From positions 62,001-126,000 of the forward strand of contig NZ_LT670847.1 in NCBI RefSeq assembly GCF_900142895.1: a stretch of DNA of 64,000 nt. The letters run 5' to 3'. This DNA comes from Vreelandella subglaciescola (GTDB lineage: Bacteria; Pseudomonadota; Gammaproteobacteria; Pseudomonadales; Halomonadaceae). The translations under genes were made by a program, and so were the position numbers. The notes beneath the pieces are model-generated. The model was given only the letters and a program-made list of their open reading frames with translations, ran no database searches and was not told where the DNA came from. Positions 43,208 to 52,567 of the stretch are shown here, piece by piece (position 1 is the stretch's first letter; each line of letters begins with the position of its first letter).

Positions 43208-43837
43208 ATGAAATACGGCAAAACAGAGCGCATTAGCGGTATTGTCATCTTGCTGGCGCTTGCCGCCATCCTGGTGCCGTGGCTGATGAGTGACCCGGCA
43301 CCGCGCGAAGAGCAGCCCCAACCCTCGTTTACCATTGAGCAGCCCGTCGACGTGCCGCGCCACGAGGTGCCCGCGCCGGAACAACCCGATTCCATCGGTC
43401 GAGATACCTCCATTATCGATACCGCTCCGCTGGAAAGCGCGACAAGCCCCGCGGATGGCGATGAGCCGGCGTCAGAATCAGAGTCACAAACGGCTGCGTT
43501 ACCAGAAGACGCGTCACCAGACAGCCAGCCGCAAACAGCGCTCGAGAAAAAAACTGACCCTATCGCCGAGCTGATGCAGGGCGACGGTGCGCCGAAGGCG
43601 ACGCCCAGCGGCGAATGGGCCGTTCAGGTCGGCAGTTTCGGCCAGGCAGATAACGCCAAACGACTGACAAAAGAGCTCGAAGAGAAAGGTTTTCGCGTGT
43701 ATACCCGCGCTCGGAACAATGATTTAACCACCGTGCTGGTCGGGCCTTTCGCCAGCTCCGAAGACGGTGAGCGCGCCCGCGCGCTGGTCAAGGAGCGCGC
43801 CAATCAGCAGGGGCTGTTGATTCGTGTCAAGGACTGA
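43208..43837 (+). CDS. dedD: SPOR-domain cell-division protein (DedD type)
   Basis: An inner-membrane protein with a periplasmic SPOR domain that binds denuded septal glycan. One membrane helix (residues about 9-27, GIVILLALAAILVPWLM) is followed by a Pro/Glu/Ser-rich linker of about 100 residues. The C-terminal SPOR domain is at about 135-209 (EWAVQVGSFGQADNAKRL and VLVGPFASSEDGERA). The ATG at 43208 follows AGAGGACAG. It lies between folC and cvpA as dedD does in E. coli. Confidence 0.93.
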   Translation: MKYGKTERISGIVILLALAAILVPWLMSDPAPREEQPQPSFTIEQPVDVPRHEVPAPEQPDSIGRDTSIIDTAPLESATSPADGDEPASESESQTAALPEDASPDSQPQTALEKKTDPIAELMQGDGAPKATPSGEWAVQVGSFGQADNAKRLTKELEEKGFRVYTRARNNDLTTVLVGPFASSEDGERARALVKERANQQGLLIRVKD

Positions 43838-43864
43838 AGCGTATGACATATCAAGGACAAAACC

Positions 43865-44413
43865 GTGGCGCTAACCTGGATTGATACGCTGTTTCTGGCC
43901 GTGCTGGCGCTTTCCATGCTGGCGGGCTTTGTCCGCGGGCTGGTGCGTGAAGCGCTGGGGCTCGCCGCCTGGGTCGTGGCCTTGATGGTGGCGCGGGTGC
44001 TGGCCGAGCCCGTTGCCGAGCTGCTCGAAGACTGGATTTCAAGCTTTGACGCGCGGCTGGTGCTGGCGTTTGCGCTGGTGATTTTTGCCGTGATCCTGAT
44101 TTGCGGCATCATCATTCGTGCGCTTCACGCAGCAATAGTGTGGGTCGGCATGGGCTTTTTGAACCGTCTGGCCGGCGCCATTTTCGGGCTGGCGCGGGGC
44201 GCCGCCATTCTGCTGGTGGCCACCATACTGTTGACGCTGACGCCGCTTGAAGAACTTGATGCCTGGCAGGATGCCACGCTACGCCCCACCTTCGAACAGC
44301 TGCGCGGCTGGGCTCTTAGCCAGCTCGACCAGTGGGAGCACGATTTCCCGCCGGCGCCGGAATCGCTCAAAGAGATTCGGCTGCCGGATTTCAACCTGCG
44401 TGACGCTTCCTGA
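43865..44413 (+). CDS. cvpA: CvpA family membrane protein
   Basis: A small inner-membrane protein with four helices (start LTWIDTLFLAVLALSMLAGFVRG). The family is known from colicin V production and envelope homeostasis. GTG start with AAGGACAA upstream. The 182-residue product has a short charged C-terminal tail. It precedes purF, a pairing conserved widely; no clear promoter or PurR box is visible in the 108-bp gap to purF. Confidence 0.93.
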   Translation: MALTWIDTLFLAVLALSMLAGFVRGLVREALGLAAWVVALMVARVLAEPVAELLEDWISSFDARLVLAFALVIFAVILICGIIIRALHAAIVWVGMGFLNRLAGAIFGLARGAAILLVATILLTLTPLEELDAWQDATLRPTFEQLRGWALSQLDQWEHDFPPAPESLKEIRLPDFNLRDAS

Positions 44414-44521
44414 ACGGCGCAGTAGCACGGCCTGGTGCTGGCAGTTTTTGCCGGCGGCAGGGCGCGTTCATGAATCACTGGCTTACGTCCTCGGTAAGTC
44501 GCGAAATAGCGAGGTAACAGC

Positions 44522-46042
44522 ATGTGCGGTATCGTCGGCCTTATGGCCACGCAGGCGGTTAATCAGGCCATTTACGATGCCTTGACCGTTCTTCAGCATC
44601 GCGGCCAGGACGCGGCCGGTATGATGACCTGGAACGAAGGACGCTTTTTTCTGCGCAAGAGCAACGGCCTTGTGCGCGACGTGTTTCATACCCGCCACAT
44701 GGCGCGGCTGAAAGGCAATCTGGGCATTGGCCACGTACGCTACCCGACGGCGGGCTCGTCCAGCGAAGCGGAATCGCAGCCGTTTTACGTCAACTCGCCC
44801 TACGGCATTGCGCTGGCGCACAACGGCAACCTGACCAACTCGGACCAGATCAAGCAGGAGCTTTTCTCCAGCGACCTGCGCCACATCAACACCAGCTCGG
44901 ATTCGGAAGTGCTGCTTAACGTGTTCGCCCACGAGCTGGGTAAGCAGGGGCAGCACCTTGAGCCGGAAGACGTGTTTGACGCCGTGCGCCGCGTGCATCG
45001 CCGCTGCAAGGGCGGCTACGCTGCGGTGTCGGTGATCAACGGCGTGGGCATGGTGGCGTTTCGCGATCCCAACGGCATTCGTCCGGTGGTCTTCGGTACG
45101 CGCACGGTCGACGGCCAGCAGGAAGTCATGGTGGCCTCGGAATCCGTGGCGCTGGACGTCGGCGGCTTCGAGCTTGAGCGCGACCTTTCCCCGGGCGAGG
45201 CGATTTTCGTCGATATGCAGGGCCGCGTGCATACCCAGGTGTGCGCCGACCGCCCGCAGCTGCGTTCGTGTATTTTTGAGCACGTGTATCTGGCACGCCC
45301 CGACTCGATTCTGGACGGCGCCTACGTCTACGGCACGCGCATGCACATGGGGCGCAAGCTCGGCGACCGGGTACTGAACGAATGGCCCGATCACGACATC
45401 GACGTGGTCATCCCGATTCCCGATACCTCGCGTACCTCGGCGCTGGAAATGGCCCAGCACTTGAACGTGACGTATCGCGAAGGCTTCATGAAAAACCGCT
45501 ATATCGGCCGTACCTTCATCATGCCCGGGCAAACCCAGCGCAAGAAGTCGGTACGCCAGAAGCTCAACGCCATCGACATCGAGTTCAAGGATAAAAACGT
45601 GCTGCTGGTGGATGACTCCATCGTGCGCGGTACGACCTGCCAGCAGATTATCCAGATGGCCCGCGATGCCGGCGCGCGCAAGGTGTATTTTGCCTCGGCC
45701 GCGCCGCCGGTGCGCTATCCCAACGTCTACGGCATCGACATGCCCGCCGCCGACGAGCTGATTGCCCACGGGCGTACCGAAGCCGAAGTGGGCGAGCTGA
45801 TCGGCGCTGACCGGATCTTTTATCAGGATCTGGACGATTTGAAAGCCGCCTGCTATGAAGTCAACCCGGCGTTTGAGGGCTTCGACTGCTCGGTGTTTGA
45901 CGGCAACTACGTGACCGGCGATATCGACGCGGCCTATCTGGCCGAGCTTGAGGCCAGCCGCAACGACGCCGCCAAAGACGAAAGCGCCGGCGATCACGCG
46001 TTGGTGGGGATGCATAACCACGATGACGATCTGGACGATTAA
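44522..46042 (+). CDS. purF: Amidophosphoribosyltransferase
   Basis: The first enzyme of purine synthesis: it transfers glutamine amide nitrogen to PRPP. The nucleophile is Cys2 (MCGIVG), exposed after methionine removal. The glutaminase domain is followed by the phosphoribosyltransferase with the PRPP loop [12 protein letters not shown] and [12 protein letters not shown]. The 506-residue length is standard. GCGAGG lies before the ATG. Downstream metZ is 23 bases away. Confidence 0.97.
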   Translation: MCGIVGLMATQAVNQAIYDALTVLQHRGQDAAGMMTWNEGRFFLRKSNGLVRDVFHTRHMARLKGNLGIGHVRYPTAGSSSEAESQPFYVNSPYGIALAHNGNLTNSDQIKQELFSSDLRHINTSSDSEVLLNVFAHELGKQGQHLEPEDVFDAVRRVHRRCKGGYAAVSVINGVGMVAFRDPNGIRPVVFGTRTVDGQQEVMVASESVALDVGGFELERDLSPGEAIFVDMQGRVHTQVCADRPQLRSCIFEHVYLARPDSILDGAYVYGTRMHMGRKLGDRVLNEWPDHDIDVVIPIPDTSRTSALEMAQHLNVTYREGFMKNRYIGRTFIMPGQTQRKKSVRQKLNAIDIEFKDKNVLLVDDSIVRGTTCQQIIQMARDAGARKVYFASAAPPVRYPNVYGIDMPAADELIAHGRTEAEVGELIGADRIFYQDLDDLKAACYEVNPAFEGFDCSVFDGNYVTGDIDAAYLAELEASRNDAAKDESAGDHALVGMHNHDDDLDD

Positions 46043-46065
46043 CCCAACACCACCGGGAACCCGAT

Positions 46066-47268
46066 ATGCACGATGATTCGCAAGACGCGCCGTGGTCGCT
46101 GGAGACGCTGGCCATTCGCGCAGGCCACGACCGCACCGCCGAGCAGGAGCACGCCGAGCCGATTTTTCCGACCTCAAGCTTCGTCTATGAAAGCGCGGCC
46201 GAGGCGGCACGCAAGTTCAAGGGCGAAGAGCCGGGCAATATCTACTCGCGCTTTACCAATCCCACGGTGCACACCTTCGAAAAGCGCCTGGCGGCGATGG
46301 AAGGCGGCGAGCGCTGTGTCGCAACCAGCTCGGGCATGTCGGCCATCTTGTGTACCGCGCTGGCGCTTTTGTCCGCCGGCGATGAAATCGTTGCCTCGCG
46401 TTCGCTGTTCGGCTCCACGGTCAGCCTGCTGGATAAGTATCTGGGCAAGTTCGGCATCATCACTCGCTATGTCGAGCTGTCGGATTTGAACGCCTGGGAA
46501 GCGGCGATGACGCCGGCCACGAAGCTTCTGTTTGCCGAAACGCCGTCCAACCCGCTGTCGGAAGTCGCTGATATTGCAGCACTGGCCGAGATTGCCCACC
46601 GCCACGACGCGTTGCTGGCCATCGATAACTGCTTTTTAACGCCGGCGCTGCAGCGTCCGCTGGCGCTGGGTGCTGACCTGATCATCCACTCGGCCACCAA
46701 GTACCTTGACGGCCAGGGGCGTGCGATTGGCGGCGCGGTTGTCGGCGGCCACGATCTGCTTGAGGGCGTGTTTGGTGCGGTGCGCACGGCAGGCCCCTGC
46801 CTGAGCCCGTTCAATGCCTGGATTTTCACCAAGGGGCTGGAAACACTCTCGCTGCGCATGCGCGCCCACTGCGAAAACGCCCAGCGGCTGGCCGAGTGGC
46901 TGGAACAGCATCCGGGCGTCGCGCAGATATATTACAGCGGCCTTGAAAGCCATCCGCAGCACGCGCTGGCCGCCCGCCAGCAGACGGGCTTTGGCGCAGT
47001 ACTGGGTTTTGAAGTGCACGGAGGCCAGGCGGAGGCGTGGCAGGTGATTGACGCCACGCGGCTTATCTCGATTACCGGCAATCTGGGCGATGTGAAGTCC
47101 ACCATTACGCACCCGGCGAGCACCACCCACGGGCGGCTGTCGGATGAGCAAAAGCAGGCGGCGGGTATTACGCCGGGGCTACTGCGCGTTTCGGTAGGGC
47201 TTGAAAGCTTTGACGACATTCAGCGCGATCTGGCGCGAGGGCTTGACGCCCTGGCACGGCGCGGCTGA
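46066..47268 (+). CDS. metZ: O-succinylhomoserine sulfhydrylase
   Basis: A PLP enzyme that makes homocysteine directly from O-succinylhomoserine and sulfide. The PLP lysine is K212 in HSATKYLDGQGRAIGG. The cofactor loop SGMSAILCTALALLS and the Cys/Met-family start SLETLAIRAGHDRT are present. At 400 residues it fits MetZ better than cystathionine gamma-synthase, and the position after purF matches metZ in Pseudomonas. MetB/MetZ specificity cannot be proven from sequence by eye. Confidence 0.93.
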   Translation: MHDDSQDAPWSLETLAIRAGHDRTAEQEHAEPIFPTSSFVYESAAEAARKFKGEEPGNIYSRFTNPTVHTFEKRLAAMEGGERCVATSSGMSAILCTALALLSAGDEIVASRSLFGSTVSLLDKYLGKFGIITRYVELSDLNAWEAAMTPATKLLFAETPSNPLSEVADIAALAEIAHRHDALLAIDNCFLTPALQRPLALGADLIIHSATKYLDGQGRAIGGAVVGGHDLLEGVFGAVRTAGPCLSPFNAWIFTKGLETLSLRMRAHCENAQRLAEWLEQHPGVAQIYYSGLESHPQHALAARQQTGFGAVLGFEVHGGQAEAWQVIDATRLISITGNLGDVKSTITHPASTTHGRLSDEQKQAAGITPGLLRVSVGLESFDDIQRDLARGLDALARRG

Positions 47269-47292
47269 ACGTTAACGCGCAAGGGGGCGTTT

Positions 47293-47850
47293 ATGTGGCG
47301 AAACACGCGTAGCGGTTGGGGATGGGTCAGCATCGCGCTGCACTGGCTAAGCGCACTGGCGATTATCGGCCTGTTTGCGCTCGGCTGGTGGATGACCGGG
47401 CTGGATTATTACAGCGGCTGGTATAACGAAGGGCCGTGGATTCACCGCTCGGTGGGTGTTTTACTGCTGCTGGCGACCGTTGGCCGGCTGGTTTGGCGAC
47501 TTTTTCAGCCCACGCCCCACGCCGAAGGCGGCCGTTTTGAGGCCCTGGCAGCGCACCTGGGGCATTTGGCCCTGTACGCGCTACTGCTGGTGGCGCTGGT
47601 GAGCGGCTACTTGATTTCCACCGCCAAAGGCGGCGGTATCAGCGTATTTGGCTGGTTCGAGCTTCCGGCAACCGTCTACGGCTTTGCCAATCAGGCCGAG
47701 ATGGCGGGAACTGTTCACTGGTATAGCTCTCTTACGTTACTGGTGCTGGCGGCGGGGCATGCGCTGGTGTCGTTCAAGCACCATTGGTTGGATAAGCGCC
47801 TGACGCTTTTACGTATGCTTAGCGCCCGGTATGCCCGGCGTAATTCATGA
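47293..47850 (+). CDS. Cytochrome b561 family protein
   Basis: A four-helix dihaem membrane protein that moves electrons to or from quinones. The likely haem histidines are in IALHWLSALAI, WIHRSVGVLLLL, HLGHLALYALLL and AAGHALVSFKHHW. At 185 residues it is the bacterial type. AGGGGGCG before ATG. It overlaps the region just before the YceI gene, and b561-YceI pairs are common, suggesting a shared quinone- or isoprenoid-related role (inference). Confidence 0.93.
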   Translation: MWRNTRSGWGWVSIALHWLSALAIIGLFALGWWMTGLDYYSGWYNEGPWIHRSVGVLLLLATVGRLVWRLFQPTPHAEGGRFEALAAHLGHLALYALLLVALVSGYLISTAKGGGISVFGWFELPATVYGFANQAEMAGTVHWYSSLTLLVLAAGHALVSFKHHWLDKRLTLLRMLSARYARRNS

Positions 47851-47878
47851 CGGCGAAACCCCTGCAAGGAGAAACAGG

Positions 47879-48475
47879 ATGTTGACAGCAAATACGCTCA
47901 AGAAGACCGCTGCGGCGGCGGCCATCACTGCAGTAATGCTGCCGTTCAGCCAGGCACAGGCAGACAGCTATACGGTTGATATCGAAGGCAACCACGCCTT
48001 TGTGCAGTTCAAGATCAGCCATCTGGGTTTTTCGTATATTCTCGGTAGCTTCGAGGATTTCAGCGGTGAGTTTAATTACGACCCCGAAAACCTTGAAAAT
48101 GCGTCGGTAGACTTTGACGTGCAGGTCGCGAGCCTGAACAGCAACCACGCCGAACGCGACCGGCATATCCTCAGCGAGGATTTCCTCGATGCCGATGAAT
48201 ACCCCACGGCAACGTTTGAGTCCACCGGCTTTGAATCCACCGATGATAACGAAGGTGTCGTGACCGGTGAGCTGACGCTGCATGGCCAAACTCAGACCAT
48301 CGAAATGCCGGTAACGCTGCTGGGCGAAGGCGACGACCCCTGGGGCGGCTACCGTGCCGGCTTTGAAGGCAGCACCACGCTGGTACTTTCCGAGTTCGGC
48401 ATTGATATGCAGAAATTCCCCGAATCCATGCGCGAGCTTGAGCTTTACGTCACGTTTGAAGGCATTCGCCAGTAA
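47879..48475 (+). CDS. YceI family periplasmic protein
   Basis: A lipocalin-like beta-barrel that binds isoprenoid-type lipids. A signal peptide (residues 1-29, ending AQA) is followed by SYTVDIEGNHAFVQFKISHL, the classic YceI start. The C-terminus is ELELYVTFEGIRQ. CAAGGAG lies before the ATG. The mature part is about 170 residues. It follows a cytochrome b561 gene and ends at a terminator, so the pair forms a short operon. Confidence 0.93.
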   Translation: MLTANTLKKTAAAAAITAVMLPFSQAQADSYTVDIEGNHAFVQFKISHLGFSYILGSFEDFSGEFNYDPENLENASVDFDVQVASLNSNHAERDRHILSEDFLDADEYPTATFESTGFESTDDNEGVVTGELTLHGQTQTIEMPVTLLGEGDDPWGGYRAGFEGSTTLVLSEFGIDMQKFPESMRELELYVTFEGIRQ

Positions 48476-48490
48476 CAGCGGGCCGGCAAC

Positions 48491-48526
48491 AAAAGCGCCA
48501 CCGTCTTGTCCGAGGCGGTGGCGTTT
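48491..48526 (+). terminator. Terminator after the YceI gene
   Basis: AAAAGCGCCACCG, a 11- to 12-base loop, and CGGTGGCGTTTT. Confidence 0.88.
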
Positions 48527-48585
48527 TACGTTTGAGGCCCCTTCTTTTCCCCCACATTCTGGTAAACACGAGGAGTTATTGACCC

Positions 48586-49935
48586 GTGGCAAACGCGCAG
48601 CAGGCGACATCCGCAGGCCCTTTGGGTAAGCAGCTATGGCAACAAACCTGGCCGATGGCCATCGGTGTTCTGGCGCTGCTGGGCTTTCAACTGGTCGACA
48701 GCGCTTTTATTGCCCGACTGGGTACGGCGCCGCTGGCGGCGCAGGCGTTTACCTTTCCGCTGTCGTTTCTGATCATCGGTATTCAGGTGGGCATCGGCAT
48801 TGCCATTGCTGCGCTGATCTCCCGGGCGCTGGGCGGCGGCGAACCCCAGCGTGCCAGGCGTTTGAGTACCCTGGTGCTGATGGTAGGCAGCACGCTGATT
48901 GGCGTGCTGGCCGTGGGGCTGTGGCTGGGGCAGCGGCCGGTATTTACCCTGCTGGGCGCTGATCAGGTTGCGCTTGACTACATCCGCCGCTACTGGCCTA
49001 TTCAGCTGCTGGCGGGCTGGCTTGGCGCGCTGGCATATTTTGCCTACAGCGTTTTTCGCGCCCACGGCAATACGAAATTGCCCGGCAACATGATGCTGCT
49101 GACCAGCCTGATTAACCTCGCGCTGGATCCGCTGCTGATTTTTGGCTTTGGCCCCTGGGACGGGCTAGGACTGCCGGGTGCCGCCTGGGCCAGCGTAATC
49201 GCCTTTGGCACGGGGCTTGGCTTTACCGGCACCTGGCTGTGGCGCCAACACTGGCTCACGCGTCGTGGTTTGGGCGCGGAAACCCGGCGTTCGCTACGGC
49301 CGTTCATGGGGATCGCCGGCCCGGCCATGGTCAGCCAGTTGATGCCGCCGCTGTCGGCCATGCTGGCCATTGCGGTGGTGGCCGCCATCGGTGAGACGCA
49401 CGTGGCCGCCTGGGGGCTGGCCAGCCGGCTTGAGACGCTGTCGCTGATGGCCATTCTGGCGCTGACCATGTCGCTGCCGCCGTGGCTGGGACGCTGCTAC
49501 GGCGCAGGAGACTGGGCGCAAATCAAGCGCCTGATGCGCCTGGTATTAAAGGTGGCGGTGCTCTGGCAGCTGGCGCTGGGGATCATCATGGCGCTGGCCG
49601 CGCACTGGATTGCGCTGGCGCTGGCTGGCCAACCGGCGGTGCAGGAGGAGCTTGCGCTGTTGATTCGCTTTTTGCTGCCCAGTTACGCCGCATTGGGGGT
49701 GTGCATGCTGGTGGTATCGGCGGGGAACGCGCTGGGGTTTCCGCTGTGGTCGATGGTGCTATCGGGCGTGCGGCTGTTTATCTGCTATTTGCCCTGCCTG
49801 TGGCTGGGTATGCAGCTGGGCGGCTGGACGGGGCTGGCGCTGGGCGCGGCCATCGGCAACGTGCTGGCCGGCCTGGCGGCGTGGCGCATGCTGAAGCGGT
49901 TGCTCTCCCGCCCGCAGCGGACGAGAGAGGTTTAG
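48586..49935 (+). CDS. MATE family efflux transporter
   Basis: A Na+- or H+-driven multidrug/toxin extrusion pump with twelve predicted helices in two homologous halves. The start LWQQTWPMAIGVLALLGFQLVDSAF and the repeated P-x-M and GxxxN patterns are typical of the DinF/NorM-like group. GTG start with GAGGAG about 10 bases upstream. 449 residues. The gene stands alone between a terminator and a convergent aminotransferase gene, and its stop codon is followed by a short tandem duplication. Confidence 0.93.
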   Translation: MANAQQATSAGPLGKQLWQQTWPMAIGVLALLGFQLVDSAFIARLGTAPLAAQAFTFPLSFLIIGIQVGIGIAIAALISRALGGGEPQRARRLSTLVLMVGSTLIGVLAVGLWLGQRPVFTLLGADQVALDYIRRYWPIQLLAGWLGALAYFAYSVFRAHGNTKLPGNMMLLTSLINLALDPLLIFGFGPWDGLGLPGAAWASVIAFGTGLGFTGTWLWRQHWLTRRGLGAETRRSLRPFMGIAGPAMVSQLMPPLSAMLAIAVVAAIGETHVAAWGLASRLETLSLMAILALTMSLPPWLGRCYGAGDWAQIKRLMRLVLKVAVLWQLALGIIMALAAHWIALALAGQPAVQEELALLIRFLLPSYAALGVCMLVVSAGNALGFPLWSMVLSGVRLFICYLPCLWLGMQLGGWTGLALGAAIGNVLAGLAAWRMLKRLLSRPQRTREV

Positions 49936-49936
49936 G

Positions 49937-49958
49937 AAGGCTTCAAAAAGGCTTCGGG
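49937..49958 (+). repeat. 11-bp tandem duplication directly after the MATE stop codon
   Basis: AAGGCTTCAAA followed by AAGGCTTCGGG and a partial third start (AAGG). It begins one base after the TAG stop. Confidence 0.7.
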
Positions 49959-49998
49959 AAGGCGGGCGTTTATAAGACCGTCTAAGCGCTATGGCGCG

Positions 49999-51204
49999 TT
50001 AGTCGTCAATCACGACGTCGTTGACCACGGCGATGGCACGCGCCAGGTAGGGCAGGTTCTGCTGGGAGAAACCGGCGACGTTGGCACGGCCCGAGCGCAC
50101 CATATAGATGCCGAACTCGTCGCGCAGGCGCTCAACCTGATCCGGCGTGAGGCCGGTGTAGGAGAACATGCCGCGCTGCTCGCCGACGCAGGCGTACTTT
50201 TTATCCAGCCCGTAGGGCTTGAGCGCTTCGACGAAGTCGCGGCGCAGCGTGTTCACGCGGTCGCGCATTTCGGTTAGCTCGTCGCGCCACATGGCAGAAA
50301 GCTCGGCGTCGTGCAGGATCTCGCTGACAATTGCGCTGCCGTGCGCCGGCGGGTTGGAGTAGTTCTCCCGGGCGACGATGGCAAACTGCGAGCGGATGTT
50401 GTCTTTCTGCTCGGCGTCCTTGGCCACGGCAATCAAGCAGCCGGTACGCTCGCAGTAGATGCCGAAGTTCTTCGAGCAGGAGCTGGTGATGATGACTTCG
50501 TCGAGCTGCTCGGCAAACAGGCGCACGCCATAGGCGTCTTCGTCGAGGCCCTGGCCAAAGCCCTGGTAAGCGAAGTCGATCAGCGGCAGCAGGTTGCGCT
50601 CGCGAACCACGTCGAGCACGGTTTGCCACTGCTCGGCCGACAGATCAAAGCCGGTGGGATTGTGGCAGCAGGCGTGTAGCACGACCACGTCGCCGTCGGG
50701 GATTTTCTTGATGGCGGCCAGCATGCCGTCAAAATCCAGACGGTTGTCGGCATCAACGTAGGGGTACTTGTGCAGCTCGATGCCCGCCGCGGTGAAAATA
50801 CCGTGGTGGTTCGGCCAGGTCGGATCGCTGACCCAGATGCCCTTGCCGGGCAGCTGTTTGGCGATGAAGTCAGCGGCTAAGCGCAGCGCCCCGGTGCCGC
50901 CGGGCGACTGGGTGGCGCTGGCGCGATCGGCTTCCAGCACCGGGGAGTCGGCACCCAGCACCAGCGGCAGTACTGCGTCACCGTAGGCCGGCGCGCCGTG
51001 AGAGCCGATGTAGGTCTTGGTGGTTTCGCTCTTGAGCAGGCGCGTTTCGGCTTCTTTTACCGCCCGCATCACCGGCGTGTTGCCATTATCATCGCGGTAT
51101 ACACCCACACCCAGGTCGACTTTTTGCGGGTTGGTGTCTTTTTTGAAAGCTTCGATCAGCCCGAGAATGGCATCTCCGGGAACTCGTTCAATACGCTCGA
51201 ACAT
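49999..51204 (-). CDS. Aromatic/aspartate-type aminotransferase (class I)
   Basis: A PLP enzyme of the AspC/TyrB/PhhC group. The start MFERIERVPGDAILGLIEAF and the DLGVGVYRDDNGNTPV block are characteristic. The PLP lysine is K245 in SSCSKNFGIYCERTG. The C-terminal arginine region is IYMVRSGRANVAGFS. At 401 residues it fits TyrB/PhhC-like enzymes. Substrate range (aspartate, phenylalanine, tyrosine) cannot be separated by eye. It converges on the MATE gene and is divergent from the siroheme gene across an AT-rich gap. Confidence 0.93.
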   Translation of the reverse strand: MFERIERVPGDAILGLIEAFKKDTNPQKVDLGVGVYRDDNGNTPVMRAVKEAETRLLKSETTKTYIGSHGAPAYGDAVLPLVLGADSPVLEADRASATQSPGGTGALRLAADFIAKQLPGKGIWVSDPTWPNHHGIFTAAGIELHKYPYVDADNRLDFDGMLAAIKKIPDGDVVVLHACCHNPTGFDLSAEQWQTVLDVVRERNLLPLIDFAYQGFGQGLDEDAYGVRLFAEQLDEVIITSSCSKNFGIYCERTGCLIAVAKDAEQKDNIRSQFAIVARENYSNPPAHGSAIVSEILHDAELSAMWRDELTEMRDRVNTLRRDFVEALKPYGLDKKYACVGEQRGMFSYTGLTPDQVERLRDEFGIYMVRSGRANVAGFSQQNLPYLARAIAVVNDVVIDD

Positions 51205-51598
51205 TGCGTGGGCTACCTCGTTGTCTGGCGGTATGGATAATGAAGTGGCTTTGGCGTAGACGAAACGCTCGTGGATGACACGTTAGCGCGTCGCCGGTGA
51301 CGCCAAAACCGAACCTCGTTTCCCCTTCATCATGCCATCGCAAGGCGACATCTGCCACTGCCCATATAAGGGTACCCTGACGCTATTTGCCGCTGTTGCC
51401 GTGCTAAACGCGTGTGCTGGCAAGCTGAAAGGGGAGAATGCGGACGTTCAAAGGAATGGGGTTAAATATCCTTTTATTCTTTTTTGGAATTATATATTTA
51501 TTATTTATTACTTTTTATGCTGTAAAAAGTCCGCTATGTTGCGCCAAAGCGCGTGTGATGTGCGTTAACCGTTAGCTGTATTTTTACCGAGGTGCCGC
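51205..51598. other. 394-bp intergenic region with an AT-rich segment
   Basis: This divergent gap lies between the aminotransferase and siroheme genes. Its second half (51471-51530) is strikingly AT-rich compared with the surrounding GC-rich sequence. A possible promoter for the siroheme gene is TTGGAA at 51484 and TATTAC at 51506 with 16-bp spacing. A 78-codon open frame at 51332-51568 has no family resemblance and an odd composition, so I do not call it a gene. I see no RNA gene here. Confidence 0.5.
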
Positions 51599-52432
51599 GT
51601 GGCTTTGTTAGATCGTATTTCCCTGCAACCGGCGGGCAGCGTCAGTCTGGTCGGCGCCGGCCCCGGCGACCCTGAGCTGTTGACGCTGAAGGCGTACAAG
51701 CGCCTGCTGAATGCCGATATCGTGCTGTATGACCGCCTGGTGAGCCAGGAGGTGCTGGACATCATTCCCGCTCGTGCGCGGCAGCTTTATGTGGGCAAGG
51801 CGTGTTCGAACCATAGCGTGCCCCAGTCAGGGATCAATCAGGCGCTGGCTGACTGGGCGCTGGCCGGTCACGCCGTGGTACGCCTGAAGGGCGGTGACCC
51901 GTTCATTTTCGGCCGCGGCGGTGAAGAGCTGGAAACGCTGGTGGCCCAGCAGATTCCGGTCGAGGTGATCCCCGGGATTACCGCCGCCTCGGGGTGCTCA
52001 AGCTATGCCGGCATTCCGCTGACTCACCGCGACTATGCCCAGTCGGTGCGGCTGGTCACCGGTCATCTGAAAAATGGGCGCTGCGAGCTGGACTGGGCAT
52101 CACTGGCCCGCCCGGGGCAAACGTTGGTGTTTTACATGGGACTTGGCAGCCTTGAGCTCATTTGCGCGGCGCTGATTGAGCACGGCCTGGCGCCGGAGAC
52201 GCCGCTGGCGCTGGTGTCTCAAGGCACAACGCGCGATCAGGCGGTGCATGCCGGCCGCCTTGATGCACTGCCCGAAGGCTTTATCAGCGGTGAGATCAAG
52301 TCGCCGACGCTGCTGATCATTGGCGATGTCGTGGCGCTGCGCAACACGCTGGCCTGGTTTGATGCGCCCGGTGGCCGCGCCAGCGGCTTTATTGAAGGCC
52401 GCCACGCTGCGCCGCTACGCTGCGTGCAGTAA
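51599..52432 (+). CDS. cobA: Uroporphyrinogen-III C-methyltransferase
   Basis: It methylates uroporphyrinogen III twice with S-adenosylmethionine to give precorrin-2, for siroheme or cobalamin. The family signatures VGAGPGDPELLTLKA and RLKGGDPFIFGRGGEE are present, and AASGCSSYAGIPLTHRDYAQS follows. The 277-residue product is the stand-alone SUMT form without the CysG dehydrogenase/ferrochelatase domain. GTG start with GAGG a few bases upstream. No sulfite or nitrite reductase gene is in the window, so I cannot say which pathway it serves. Confidence 0.94.
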   Translation: MALLDRISLQPAGSVSLVGAGPGDPELLTLKAYKRLLNADIVLYDRLVSQEVLDIIPARARQLYVGKACSNHSVPQSGINQALADWALAGHAVVRLKGGDPFIFGRGGEELETLVAQQIPVEVIPGITAASGCSSYAGIPLTHRDYAQSVRLVTGHLKNGRCELDWASLARPGQTLVFYMGLGSLELICAALIEHGLAPETPLALVSQGTTRDQAVHAGRLDALPEGFISGEIKSPTLLIIGDVVALRNTLAWFDAPGGRASGFIEGRHAAPLRCVQ

Positions 52433-52567
52433 ACAGCATGTGCGTGATCCGTCGTACACAGGGTAAAAAAAGCCTGTAAGAAACGCTCGGGTGGTCAGAC
52501 GCGAATCGCCGTGTATGCTGTTAGGGTGTAGTTATATTTCGGTACTCAACGCGAGAGGGATTCATCC

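Noticed and set aside
44483..46210. 575-codon open frame opposite purF
   Set aside because: Antisense to a complete purF; composition typical of a shadow.
51332..51568. 78-codon open frame before the siroheme gene
   Set aside because: It runs through AT-rich intergenic sequence, lacks a ribosome-binding site and has no family resemblance.
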